DNA of 64,000 nt, from assembly GCF_003265705.1 (NCBI RefSeq), contig NW_020312817.1:48985172-49049171 (forward strand). Direction: 5' to 3'. Each line of letters starts with the position of its first letter. The first letter of the stretch is position 1. The position numbers and the translations under genes were made by a program. Below, one piece after another: positions 46,940 to 58,673 of this stretch. The DNA is from Callorhinus ursinus. Lineage: Eukaryota > Chordata > Mammalia > Carnivora > Otariidae. The notes beneath the pieces were generated by a model. It did not search any database. It had not been told where the DNA came from and saw only the letters and a list, made by a program, of their open reading frames with translations.

Positions 46940-48170
46940 TCCAGAGAGGTAAGACAAGGGGAAACGAATAAAAGGTTAGGGCAAAGACACAAGGTCCACA
47001 CATTGATAAGATCACATTTGAGCAGAGTCCTGGAGGAGATGAGAATAAGCTGTGGGCACACTGAAGAGTTGGCATTCCAGGCAGAGGACACAGCAAATGC
47101 ATAGTGCAGAGGCAGGACCATGTTTGGCACATTCCAGGAGCCAGAAGGAAGTCAGTGTTGCTGGAGTAGAATGAGCAATAGGAGAGTAGTAAGAGGCAAG
47201 GCTGCGGGGAGCAATTACGTGGACTTCACCTTGACTCAGTGAGTGATCCATTGAAGGATCTGTTTTTCTTCCAATTTTATTGAGATATAATTTACATGTA
47301 ACATTACATTAGTTTAAGATGTGCAACATAAAATGGATTGCTATATGTTGATACTGCCAAATTATCTATCACCACTACAATAAGCTTATTTAACACCTCA
47401 CATATTTACAAATTTTTCTTCTTGTGAGGAGAACATTTAAGATCTACTCTCTTAGCAACATTCAAATACACAAAACAGAATTGTTAGCTATAGTCACCAT
47501 GCCCTACATGACATCCCCAGGACTAATTTATTTTATAACAGAAAATTCGTACCTTTTGACCACCTTCATTCATTTCCCCCACTCCCAGCCCCCCCCACCT
47601 GTGGCAACCACTGATCTATATTCTGTTTCTATGAGTTCAGTTTATTTAGATTCCACATATAAGTGAGATCATACAGTGTTTGTCTTTCTCTGTCTGATTT
47701 ATTTCACTTGGCATGATGCCCTCATGGTCCATTCACACAGTTTCAAATGGCAGTATTTCCTTCTGTTAGAGGATCATAATGGAGAAGTGGCATGGTTGAA
47801 TTACATTTCAACAAGATCATGCAGAATGCAGTGCTGAACTAGGGACTCAAAGGCAGAAGCAAGGAGATGTGGCAGTCATTCTGGACAAAGATGGCAGTGG
47901 CTTAGGCCAAGGTGCTGGCATTAGAGGTGGTGAGAAGTGATCTGATTCCTGATATGTCTTTGATAGGAGAACTAGCATATGAAAAAATCTTGCATCTATG
48001 CAAAGGGTGAGCCATGATGTACCTGGTAGGTAAGGTGGTGGCAGATGTGATCTCTGGGACATGAAGAGTTCTAACCAGTGGCCTCATCTGAAACTCTGTA
48101 CCAGGCCCTCAGCCCTGTGTGCTAGGTCAAAGAGAGGACCATGGGACAAGCCTCCAAGATAGCTCCCTGA
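46940..48170 (-). repeat. Ancient L2 body, minus strand, split by an L1
   Basis: 46940-47255 ('gaagagttggcattccaggc', 'aatgcatagtgcagaggcag') and 47766-48170 ('tggacaaagatggcagtggc') read as consecutive parts of reverse L2. The L1 at 47258-47765 separates them. Confidence 0.65.
47258..47765 (-). mobile_element. LINE-1 3'UTR insertion (L1MA/MB type), minus strand
   Basis: 'ccaattttattgagatataa', 'gttagctatagtcaccatgc', 'ggcaaccactgatctatatt' and 'atttcacttggcatgatgcc' are the standard reverse landmarks of this L1 age class. It is 5' truncated at about 47765. Confidence 0.88.
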
Positions 48171-48689
48171 GCCTGTGCTCTCTTTCGTGGGTGTGCTAAA
48201 ACTAGAAATCACTACAATAAGATGGAAAATTGCCTCCGTGTGCCCAGAGAGCTTGATGCTCTCCATGGGAAACTGCCAGACTAGCAGGAAGATGGGGGCA
48301 GCGCATGGAAAGGGAAGGAAAAAGCTGAAAGCAGCTGGAGCAGAACAGCTACGGGGAAAAGGGACAAGATTTGAAATGCAAAGAGAAGGAAATCCCAGGG
48401 GCTGAAGAGAAGTAGCTCAGACCAAGGGACTGAAAGAAGGGGGCAAGGATTGGAGGTATAGAGGTGGAGGTTACACCATAAGTCATACCTTTTCCATGGG
48501 TCTGCTTGGAACTGACCCAACTACCCTACCATTTCCCCACACATAGCAGCTAAGGTCTAAAGCACAGGCCCTTCTACCTGATGGAAAAAGGAGGGGACAG
48601 GTGTCCCTCCAACCCCACATACCCGCCTCGTGGTCAGTATGCCCACCAGGGCTGTTCCAGGCAGTCTGTGGGAGGAGCAGAACAAACAT

Positions 48690-49205
48690 GTTTATAAATT
48701 CATTCAACAAATACGTATTAAGTCTCTACCCCAGAGATACAACAGTGAACAAAACAAAGATTATCCCCTTCCTCCAGGTTCTTAAAATCACGTGACAAAG
48801 AAATCAAATAATCACACGACCACACAAACCATAGATCATCAACTGTGATGCGCACTTTGAAAGATAAGCCCAGGCCTCCACTGAGAGCAAATAAAAAGGT
48901 TGGAGGTTTCCAGAAAGATGCCCAGAGGAGCTGTTTAGGGAAGGAGTTGGTGTCTGAAGAGGGAGGGCAGAAGGCCTCATTGCAGGCTGGGAGCACTGTA
49001 AGGAGAGGCCCTAATGCTGAGCCGTAGGACAGGGACAAGAACCTGTGCCAGCCAGGGTGAATGGAGTGGGGTGCAGGGGGCAGCGGCCTGGGATGTGGCT
49101 GCAGGAAAGAGCACGTCAGACAAAGCTGGCCACATTGAGGGTTTGGGTTTCACCCATCCACCTGTCACCAAAGGGGTAGCTTGGAGCCACACACTGCAGG
49201 ACCAG
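48690..49205 (-). repeat. L2 fragment, minus strand
   Basis: Opens with 'aattcattcaacaaatacgt' and 'agatacaacagtgaacaaaa', the reverse L2 3' end, then continues as L2 body with 'gagggtttgggtttcaccc'. Confidence 0.75.
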
Positions 49206-49962
49206 CCTACCAGGCAGAGGTCAGCTAGAGAAGCAAGGACCCAGGTGAGGCAGAACTGCAGATGAGAGAAGCTCATTCCACCACAGAAGAGAGTTTCTCT
49301 TGGAAGGATTCAAAAAACAATCCTTGAATGCCTGCCACTGGGGGTCAAGTTCCTTATAGGTGTCCGTGTAACTCCATGTAGTGCTTTGCTACATGAAAAT
49401 ACCACAAATAACAAGGCGATTCAAATCCTGAACCTGCTAGAACTGTGACAGTGTTTAAGTAACAACCTCCAGGGGGATAAGACCAGTTAGTTTAAAGAAC
49501 CAGGTCTCAGCAGGGGAGAAGGGATAAGGAAAAGCAAGGAGATGAGCAAAAGTCTAATTATTTACTGTTTAAAATGGCAAGGGGTGGAGGAATCCATGAC
49601 AACCTGGAGATACAGCTGGGGAAGTGCTGACTAACACAAAAGGGAGTTTAAATCACACATCTCTGCTTGAATTTGTTTGGGACTGATAGGGCTTCTTTAG
49701 GCAAGGATTTTAATTAGTTTCGATCCAAATTTACACCTCTACAGCTCTTCTCAACAGTAAACCCTACCAAATGTGTGTGGTGAAGGATGATCGTTCTCTG
49801 CAACCATCTATTAACAGTCTCTCCCAAATACACCAGAGAGATAAACATTGTCTTGCAGAGGGAGGTTTGCAAAGGCTTGTCCTTGGTAGTCCTTAGGAAA
49901 GAGATACTAAGATCTCTTTTCCTGGATCTGTGACCAAGTTGTCTTACTTCATCCGTCTAGAC

Positions 49963-50286
49963 CAGCACTGCTCAATTGAAAATGTGAATTTTAAATGCAA
50001 GACACATAGGTCCTTTTAAACTTTCTAGTAACCATATTTTTTAAGTAAAAGAAACAGGTGAAATTAATTTTAATAGTATATGTTATTCAACCTAATATAC
50101 CCATAGTATTACCATTTCAACATGAAATTAATATAAAAACTACTAATGGGCTATTTTATATCCTTTGACTGTGGGTATGTGTATGTGCGTGTATACTCTC
50201 CTCAAAATCCAGTGTGAATTTTGTACAGACAGCCCAGTTCAGTTCCAATTCCATGTGGCCAGAGGCTACCATATTGGACCAGATGA
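49963..50286 (+). mobile_element. hAT-Charlie-type non-autonomous DNA transposon with exact target duplication
   Basis: Begins 'cagcactgctcaattgaaaa', includes 'aaaagaaacaggtgaaatta' and ends '...gccagaggctaccatattgg accagatga'. Both termini match the common mammalian CAGCACTGTCCAATA inverted-repeat type. A perfect 8-bp duplication, gtctagac, lies at 49955-49962 and 50287-50294 and fits the hAT target pattern (T at position 2, A at position 7). The precise family name needs a library search. Confidence 0.88.
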
Positions 50287-50744
50287 GTCTAGACAGTGAT
50301 GGTTTCATCTATCAGATTGAAAATTTTCATGTTTTACATGCTACATTGACAATACCCCTGTCTGTAACATGTTGTATGTTGAATTGATGGTTTCTTCTGC
50401 CTGCAAAAGATGACCCAAGAGTATCTGAATCTGCCGTGGTCATCACAAACTCAAATGACAAAGTTGAATGAAACATTCCTTCCCTTTTGAAATTTCCCCA
50501 TTTCTGATTATCTTCCTTTCGTTTAGCTTCCAAATTTGCAGTCAGTGCATTATTAGTCCTGCTTATTCTTCCTTTAAAGCATCTCTCATCTCTGTCCTTC
50601 CCCTATACTTCCAACACTCTGACGGGGCCCTTTCCCTCACACGTAGATGGTTGAAATAGTGATGTAATCCCCAGCTGCTCCAACCTGGCATGCCTCCTTC
50701 TGGGAATATAGTGATACGGACTGGGGACGTGAGACTCCCCAGTG

Positions 50745-50840
50745 TGGTTTGTTCATCTGTTCATTCAGCAAATGTTTATTGAATGTCCACCCTGTGCCAA
50801 GGGCCGTGCTTGGCCTGAGAATAATTCACACTTTATAATA
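50745..50840 (-). repeat. L2 3'-end fragment, minus strand
   Basis: 'gttcattcagcaaatgttta' and 'ttgaatgtccaccctgtgcc' are the reverse L2 3' end. Confidence 0.7.
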
Positions 50841-51554
50841 CTGGCATGATGAATCTTCCAAGAGTCAGTTTTACTCCGTGATAAATAATTTAGAACTCTA
50901 TTTTAACAGATACAAAAGCATCTCATGGAGTAGAATATAAAACCTACATGAAATTTTGAGATAAAACGAGAGGCTTCACAGAATGTCTAGGCTTGTCATG
51001 CATAGCTTTGAGCTAAGCTCTCAGATTCCCTGGAGGGTACACGTTCCCAGTTCCTGTGCCTCAAGAAGCAACTCTGATCAAAAAGACTAAAGCCAGTAAT
51101 TGTTCTTCCTTCTCCATTTGCCCTCTGCTCAACCCAAACAACACACAATGGTCAGAATGAGCTTGTCACAGACCAGTTCTGTAATCACTCTGTGTTTCAC
51201 TGAAGGGCTCTTGATCCCCAGAAGTTTGAGTTTTGGGGAGACAAAACTAACCCTTCTGAAACTATTAGTTCACAATTAAATTCTCAACTGGGTAGTGCCA
51301 ACTAGTCATGCCCATGTACATGGTATGATCTCTCAAAAAAAATGTTGTACATGTGGATGGTGTAGATAAGGTATTCCACAAGGGGATTAGAAAAGAGAGG
51401 TGATTTTATGCAATGAAAAAATCCGAGGAGGCTTCATGGAGGAGGTGGGGCTTCAGTAAGCTATAAAGAAAAGGTCAGGAATTTAGCCACATAGGGTTGT
51501 AACGAGAGTGGTAGAGGCTGGAAGGAATCAGCAGCGACCGACTCCAGCCAGGTC

Positions 51555-51684
51555 ACCTCATTACCTCCAAGACTTGCCTCAATCATGCACGTGCCTTGAA
51601 ATTCTTTCCCAACCTTGATGGATACTTCAAGGCAAAATTCAAATCCCTCCTCCTAGAGGAAGATCCTGCCAGATGCTTGCAGTT
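51555..51684 (+). repeat. Possible L2 body fragment, plus strand
   Basis: 'caaggcaaaattcaaatccc' followed by 'tcctcctagaggaagatcct' resembles the L2 C-terminal coding segment, diverged. Confidence 0.4.
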
Positions 51685-51903
51685 AATTCCAGTGAGAAAT
51701 AGCTTGCTCCCAATCTTAGTATCCTGAAGTGTAAGTAATAGGCATGTTACAACCTTTTTTGCAAGATTGGAGAATAATGACTTCCTCCGGTGCGGTGATC
51801 TGCGGGCTTCGGCTTAATTACTTCAACACCAGCATCCAACAATCTTCTCTGCCCCTTGTGATACAGCAGCCTGCCCGAGGTGATGCAGCTGCTTAGGAAA
51901 TGC
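51685..51903 (+). repeat. Paired unique element, copy A of a ~215-bp direct duplication
   Basis: Aligns base by base, at roughly 80% identity by eye, with 53676-53893. Shared blocks include 'tatcctgaagtgtaagtaat', 'gcaagattggaga', 'cttaattacttcaac' and 'gctgcttaggaaatg'. Copy A keeps more CpG sites. I do not recognise it as a named repeat. It may be a local duplication or two members of a rare ancient family. Confidence 0.8.
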
Positions 51904-53029
51904 TGGTCTCTGCCTTCTCAAAACTGCTGTAGCACTCAGATCTGCCACTAACATTTGCAGGTCAAAAGCAAGAGTGCAGGCTGTGTATCATGTCTAAATC
52001 CTGAAAAGTTATAAATCAAGCTAATAAAACATTAATTAAAATCTCTGTCCTCTTAGCTTGAAAAATTATACCTTAACACTGACCTGGAGGCCAGGTTTGA
52101 ACCATTTACTCTTTGGAGTTCTTTGTGGGAACACGGCCTTGCAGGACCACCCAGCCTCTAGCTCTCAGCCTGGCCCACTCCCCTTCATATCCCTGCCTCT
52201 GCCCCCTACCCATGGGACACCCCGATCTCTGCATCCAAGTTCTGTCCACATCCAGGCCCCATGAGCAGCTGTTCCCTGGCCACCCCACAAGCAACACAAG
52301 CAGCATTGTCCACCCTTGGGGAAACTGTCCCAAAGAAGGAGGCCCACACAGGCCCCAGAAGTAGGCTCTAGGGAATTCCAGGGTCTTAAGTACAAAACCA
52401 TGACAAAGGTAGAGGGGTCACCTGGGGTCATGTCTTCTTGACCCCAAAAAAGTCATAGAGTCCTCAATCTGTGGGGGTGGGCCTGATCACACAAGGGCTT
52501 CAGTGGGGCTGTTAAAGCACAGGACACAGGATAGTGACCCCCTCTTGCCCAGGTCTAAGCGTGGGGCTGGGAGAACTAATGTGCTTTCCCTTTACACAAT
52601 GTCACATCATTTATTATACAATCTTATTCTGTTCCCTGAGTGTACATCCTGTTTCTCCAATCAATTGTAATTTCTCCCAAGGCAAGCTGGGTGCTTCTTT
52701 GGTTTTCCTCCCAGCTCCTGGGATGTGATGGACTGAGGGACTGATCATTGATTGACATGCCATTGTTCTCTCAAGCAGTCTGCTGGTGACCCAGAATCAG
52801 GGCACTTTCTCATTTGGCTTGATGAAGATGATTCCACCCTGACTCCTGACTGATCCATCCATGCTCCTGGCACATCTGTTTTCTCATCCAGCCCCTTCCC
52901 TGCGGCTTCCCTCCTCCAACTTTCCCCCTCCAGGTATTACACTTTAGGAAGCATTTCTTCTGTGTGTGCTAATCCATCAGCCATTCTGGTTAAGTAATAA
53001 TTACATCAACCACAATAACACCTGGGCGC

Positions 53030-53225
53030 CTCATTCTTTTTAACTTTCCTAAGTACTTCACATCGCTTATTTCTACGTATCTTCCCCAAAGCCCTCAAAG
53101 TAGAGATGTTCCTATTAACCTGGTCTGGAGGTATGAAAGGATAAAACACTTACTCAAGCTCACAGGATTGATGACTGAAAGAGCCAGAGTTGAAGTTCTG
53201 GTCTTCCGTCCTCTAGAGTAAAGTA
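53030..53225 (-). repeat. MIR SINE, minus strand
   Basis: 'aagtacttcacatcgcttat', 'caaagccctcaaagtagaga' and 'gaaagagccagagttgaagt' match reverse MIR. Confidence 0.75.
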
Positions 53226-53675
53226 TTTTTCTCCCTAAACCTGTTGGCTCTAGATACCACATCAGCTTCCTGAGCTACCTAATAATGTTCTTGTATGGTG
53301 AGTAATGCAACATATTTTCAAAGTTCTGAGGTTTAAAGACTATAAAATGTCTCTATAACTGGCCCAATGTTAAATTGTGACTATTCAAAGTCCAAATGAA
53401 TAGCTATCTCTGAGCATACCCACGGTGACAGGTGCTCAAGGGAAGAGATGAGGGTTGTGTGTGTGGCGGGGTGTTTTCATGCATGTGTTCTCTGTGTGTT
53501 CAGCCTTCAGGGGACCCACCCTTTTTCCCAGGATGGAGTGACTGAGCACTACCTTTTTCTCCCTCAGAACATTCAAAGAGACATTCAGTGTTCCAGCCGT
53601 TTGAAATGTGCATTTATACTCTTATAAATATTTATAACAACTTAATTAGGAAGTTCTAATTGCATTTCGATTTCT

Positions 53676-53893
53676 AATTTCAGTAAGAATTATCTCTGTT
53701 CCAATCTTAATATCCTGAAGTGTAAGTAATAGACATGTAGCAATCTTTTGCAAGATTGGAGAGTAACTACTTCCTTCTGTGCTGTGAACTGTCAGCATCC
53801 AGCTTAATTACTTCAACCCCAGCTTCTGGTTGCCTTCTCTGCACCTTGTGATGGTAGCAGCCTGCCCGAGATGACACAGCTGCTTAGGAAATG
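53676..53893 (+). repeat. Paired unique element, copy B of a ~215-bp direct duplication
   Basis: Same orientation as copy A and about 2.0 kb downstream. It differs by substitutions and a few small indels, including two extra bases ahead of 'agcagcctgcccgag'. Confidence 0.8.
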
Positions 53894-54089
53894 TAGCTGT
53901 TTCTCCACTTTCAGTCTCCTTCCCTCCAGATAACCCCAAAGACCACCATGGGATGGATCTTCCAGAAGGTTGCCACAACTGGGACATCTCCCTGAAGAAT
54001 AATGTCTTCAGGGGATGGATGGAAATGATTTACTCTATCCTGAGACAAAAATGTATTAGGTCTAGAAGCACAGTCTGGACTTCTCCTGA

Positions 54090-54540
54090 AATATAAATAA
54101 ATCCCATTTGAACATAGAGGGTGAGGCAGGGGGAATATTCCAGAGAAAGAATGAGTATGGACCAAGTGAAAACAAGGAGGCAGAAAATCACAAGGCATTC
54201 TTGGCAACAAGTTGTCCACAGTGACTAGAGAGAGATACCACTGGTACCTGTGGTGGAAAGGTTCAGTGAGCGACGAGACAGGAAAGGCAGGTTGGACAGC
54301 TGGGGACCAGCAGCGGAGGGCAGGAAGGACAGGGAGGGTGGTAGCACTGGCTCAGGGGCCAAGTTTAACATTTGAGCTGTAACCAAGAGAAAGTAATCCA
54401 GTTTCGGGAAGAGAAATGTGGCAAGAATGGGGAAGAAAGGTCGCAGGGGAGAGACTAGACACAGAGAGATGTGTTCAGCACAGACAGGATTTCGATGCTT
54501 TGATAGGTTTGCCAGGGAGCTCGTGGATACATGGTTCAAC
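54090..54540 (-). repeat. Possible L2-derived purine-rich sequence, minus strand
   Basis: Purine-rich sequence with L2-body-like phrases, for example 'gggaatattccagagaaaga'. The open frames seen here on both strands have no recognisable protein. Confidence 0.35.
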
Positions 54541-54969
54541 ATCTGTTCACTTCACGTGAACTTTAGAATTATTTTGTCACATTTTTCCCTTATAATTCTA
54601 AGAATGTTCAGGATTTATGATGAAATAGATAAAAAGATGTTGGGAAAGGGAAAGAGAATGAGGGATAAAGAGCCCTCATTTACCCAGAATCTACAAGAGG
54701 CAAGTCATGGTGCTAAGAATTTTGCACACAGCATAATTATCAGAAAAGGAGCAAATGAGTTACAATTTGCTTTTCTGATGCCCAAAGATCTTTAGTTCCC
54801 CAGAATGCATCCCTACCAGGGCCTTGGTTACATCTCTGTGCTACTCCAGGATGCTGCAAGTGGTATGGATGGTGTGATTGATGCAGGTTGGGGTGGAACC
54901 TGGGAAAGCAAAATATGATGCCATTGGATATTTTGCCTACAAGAAGAGGATCTTAATAAAAAGGAGAGG

Positions 54970-55191
54970 GGCACCTCACCTGGATGGTTCAGTCGGTTAA
55001 GCGTCTGCCTTCAACTCAGGTCATGGTCCCAAGGTCTTGGGATTGAGCCCCACATTGAGCCCCGCATCAGGCTCCCTGCTCAGCAGGGAGTCTGCTTCTC
55101 CCTCTCCCTCTGCTCCTCCACCACTGCTCATTCTCTCTCGCAGGTGCTCTCACTCTTTCTCAAATAAATAAATGAAAATGTTTAAAAATAA
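54970..55191 (+). mobile_element. CAN-SINE, plus strand
   Basis: Starts 'ggcacctcacctggatggtt' and carries the A/B boxes and CT-rich body. A 12-bp internal repeat ('attgagccccac' then 'attgagccccgc') makes it longer than its neighbours. Flanks aataaaaaggagag and aatagaaaggagaa form the target duplication. Confidence 0.93.
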
Positions 55192-55274
55192 ATAGAAAGG
55201 AGAAATAATAAAACAGAGGTAAGGGGGAACTAACAGAAATTAAATTCTTACTCTTTTGACTAGTACCAGGTTTT

Positions 55275-55455
55275 TCTCAAGCCCTCATGTGAGCCAGGTA
55301 CTATGCTAGGCTCTTTAAATGAACAATCTCATTTCCCTCTCAGAAACTCCTGTGAGGAGAACTATAATATAATCTCTACTTTATAGATACATAAACTGAG
55401 ATTCAGCAAGTTTAGAAAATCACTGAAGGTCATACAACTTGCAAATTCATGCAAA
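55275..55455 (-). repeat. MIR SINE, minus strand
   Basis: 'gccaggtactatgctaggct', 'gaacaatctcatttccctct' and 'aaactgagattcagcaagtt' match reverse MIR. Confidence 0.85.
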
Positions 55456-55664
55456 ATCCATTACTCCCAACTCAAATGAGACAATAAGAATTCAAATGGA
55501 ATCTGGACAGGGACACTGAATTTAGCCTGTGTTCCTAATTTAATTATTGAGTTTGGTATTCATGATCATCACAACTTGACAGCTCTGAGCCACTGTTCTT
55601 CCTTCTGTGGCTCCTCTGAATTCTCAGTAGACTCGGGCTGCTGTGAATTTAACAGGTGAATGAA

Positions 55665-55770
55665 GAGACAAGGGACTAGGTCTGTGTTGCTCATCGCCAT
55701 ACCCCCAGCATCCCAGAGCTGTTCCATAGTAAATGCGCAGAACGTGGTTAATGGGTGAAGGAATGAATGC
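55665..55770 (+). repeat. L2 3' end, plus strand
   Basis: 'ggtctgtgttgctcatcgcc', 'atacccccagcatcccagag' and a final 'gaaggaatgaatgc' are the L2 3' terminus. Confidence 0.65.
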
Positions 55771-56039
55771 TCGTGCTCCCCTGTTGACTACAGTACAGGG
55801 CTCTGCCTGAGCATGACCTCCTAAGACCCCTTGCCAGGCTGTTTGTGTATTTATATTGGCGCCATGTCAATCATCAGATATTTGTGGATTTTTGTAGTGC
55901 CGTGTCAGCGCTTTACCAACAATCTCTTCTTCCTTCTCACGCCTTCTGGAAGTGTTCCACCTGATAGGAAGAAAATTTCATAGCAGAATCACATCTGAAC
56001 TCTTAGGGGAGATGTCTCAGCCACTGTAGGTTGGTTGGC

Positions 56040-56205
56040 AGAAAAAGCACAGTCTCTGGTATCAAAAGACCTGAATTTGAATCCTACCAGTACTACTGCC
56101 CAAAGTCTTCCCTCCCAGAGTCTCAGTCCATCAGTAAAATGAAAGTAATAACAGATGTGTGAAATTACTTGTACAAAGCATCTGGAATCCAGTAAGCACC
56201 TGGTA
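56040..56205 (+). repeat. MIR SINE, plus strand
   Basis: 'aagacctgaatttgaatcct', 'gagtctcagtccatcagtaa' and 'aatccagtaagcacctggta' match MIR. Confidence 0.8.
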
Positions 56206-56871
56206 TGCCCTACTTCCCCACCTCCCCCCTTCCTTCAGAGGAAAATATTCAATTAAGAAAAGAGTTACCTCTCCAAGACTTAGAGTTGCCCGTGTCTATG
56301 AGAGCTGGGGAGGCCACAGAGGTGAGAACCCAGCCCCCATCTCACTGTAGAGATGAGGAAGACATAGAGAGACCAGCCGCAGGGAGCCCGGCGTTGCACC
56401 AGTGACCATCAAGGCCAGCAAAGCCAGCCCCTATGACCACGCTAACCATGCCCCGTTAGTCCCTTCATGCTGCCCTTGGAATTTTCTACTTAGGGAGGTT
56501 GGACTGCCAGCTTTCACAGATGGCCTCTTCCACGTGTGGAGGGGCATTTGCTCCATGTTAATCCCAGCCTTCCAACAGAGTCAGCTTGGACGGCCTTCCT
56601 CACTCTGTCACCTCCTAATTGACTTCAAGAGGCAAACCAGACATGGAGCTCCCAGAAGCTGGATTGACCGGGCTGTGCTTCTACTCCATTAGCCCTTGAA
56701 CTGACAAAGAGCTTTATAAACTTCTGTATGTGTAAAGCTGCGTGGGATGGGGGTGGGGGGAACTGGGGAGGTGAAACTGTCAGAGAAGAAAACAGCAGGT
56801 GATAGATTCTCCTGAGACATACTGAGTAAAGACCACCAGCTGCCACTGGGCTCAGAAGTATCCATCATGTG

Positions 56872-57067
56872 GGGCGCCTGGGTGGCTCAGTCATTAAGCG
56901 TCTGCCTTCGGCTCAGGTCATGATCCCAGGGTCCTGGGATCGAGCCCCGCATCGGGCTCCCTGCTCCGTGGGAAGCCTGCTTCTCCCTCTCCCACTCCCC
57001 CTGCTTGTGTTCCCTCTCTCGCTGTGTCTCTCTCTGTCAAATAAATAAAATCTTAAAAAAAAAAAAA
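56872..57067 (+). mobile_element. Young CAN-SINE, plus strand
   Basis: Near-consensus: 'gggcgcctgggtggctcagt', 'gggatcgagccccgcatcgg' and 'cccctgcttgtgttccctct' followed by a caaataaataaaatc end and an A run. A perfect 18-bp target duplication (agaagtatccatcatgtg) is at 56854-56871 and 57068-57085. Low divergence points to a recent insertion. Confidence 0.97.
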
Positions 57068-57159
57068 AGAAGTATCCATCATGTGACAAGGTCTTTTCCC
57101 AAATACTTCCTGGCAGGGGAGTATGGGTATTTCAAGGAATCCTACCCGTACTGTCCGGT

Positions 57160-57285
57160 CCCTTCTTTTCAGATATGAGAAACAGTTCTAGCAAGAGGAA
57201 GAGACTTGTTCAAGGTCACATAGGAAATTGGGAGGGACAGAATAGCAGAGTCATATCCAAGCACAAATCTGCACCTGCCATTCAC
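57160..57285 (-). repeat. MIR fragment, minus strand
   Basis: 'gatatgagaaacagttctag' and 'acttgttcaaggtcacatag' match reverse MIR. Confidence 0.7.
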
Positions 57286-57419
57286 TTGCTATGTTAAAAA
57301 TCTCCTGCCCAGCATGGTTGTGCATTTATCATTTATCCTAGTAATTATGTGGGTTTTGCTATATACCCATAGTATAACATAGTGAAGCTATGTTGTACAG
57401 ATTCAAATAAGTTATAACT

Positions 57420-57760
57420 TTCTGGTGGTTTTATAGAGACCCTCTTGATTGCTAATGTTGGACATTAGGATATTAGATATCCCTAATTTTTGCCTTACTG
57501 TCTATTTGTCTGAGGTTAACATAGTGCCTTTTGCTTGGAATGTTTTCTTCTGTCTTTTTACTTTCAATCTTTCCGTGTCCTTATGTTTTATGTGTATCTT
57601 TTATAAGGAGCATTTAGCCGGATTCATTGTTGTTGTTGTTGTTGTTAAGATATAATCTTACCATCCCAGCTTCTTAATCAGTGAATTTAGTCTCTTTACA
57701 TTTATCATGATCATTGACATATTTTGTTTTATTTCTATCTTTTTATTTTCCTTGGACATT
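57420..57760 (-). mobile_element. Old LINE-1 fragment (ORF1/ORF2 junction region), minus strand
   Basis: 'gtgtatcttttataaggagc' with 'atttagccggattcattg' and 'gtctctttacatttatcatg' correspond to the reverse of the ORF2 endonuclease start. A (GTT)n run at 57628-57648 is inside it. Confidence 0.6.
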
Positions 57761-57879
57761 TATTATATTGTTTTTACAAATACATACATACAAACACATA
57801 CACAAGTAATGGGACATATTAATAATCGAACATGAGAATCTAGCGCTCATCTTGTGCACTAGAGCATTATGAAGTCATA

Positions 57880-58455
57880 GAAATCCTCTCTGCTTCCCTC
57901 TCATAGGTGGTCTGTATGCATTCCTAAACAACAGATTGCTTAGTTTTGCTTGATTTTCACCTTTATAGAAATGGTGTCCTACTTCATGTAGTTTTCATGA
58001 TTAGTTTAAATTTTTTGCTTAACACTTTGTCTCTGAGATTGTGGTTCAGCAGTTTTAACTGCTGCATGTTATTCCATGTGTAAGTACTCCACAATGTATT
58101 TATCCTCTCTCTTCCTTGTCATCACTTTGGAGGTTACTCATGTTTTGCAGCTGTAAACATTTTTATGTATGATTCCTGAGTTCCAAGTAGAGGGGTTTCT
58201 CTAGGGCACATAACTTAAAGTGAAGTTAGCTTGGATTTGGACATGTTCAACTTTGTAAGATAATGTCCATAAGATAATTATTTTCCAAAGTGAGTGCACC
58301 AACTTATACACCCACCAGCAGTGAACAAGAGTTCCTGTTGTTCCATGTCCTAGCTAACACTTGGTGTTGTCAGACTTCTTTACTTTTGCCTCTCTAGTAA
58401 ATGTGAAATGCTATCTTGTTGTGGTCTTAATTTGCATTTCCCTGAGGAAGGAGAT
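57880..58455 (-). mobile_element. Old LINE-1 3' region, minus strand
   Basis: 'ctgcatgttattccatgtgt', 'acacccaccagcagtgaaca' and 'atttgcatttccctgaggaa' are reverse L1 ORF2/3'UTR landmarks. Confidence 0.75.
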
Positions 58456-58673
58456 AGTTATTTCGAGAGGAGGGAGTGATCAGCTGTGGAGAGTGCTGTT
58501 TCCAGCTGTAATGGTTTAATGGGTCACCCCTCTCCAAGGTGTCTACAGCTTAATATGAGACAATGTCTGCACTCAAAGGAATGGATCTTGAGTAGTGTCT
58601 AACCAGACCTATCATAGGCCAGTGAGAGAGGGGACAGCTCGGAAGAGCAGCAGGTTCACAGGACCCCCACATG

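Noticed and set aside
54418..54795. 125-codon plus-strand open frame
   Set aside because: No motif, and part of it lies in purine-rich sequence probably derived from L2.
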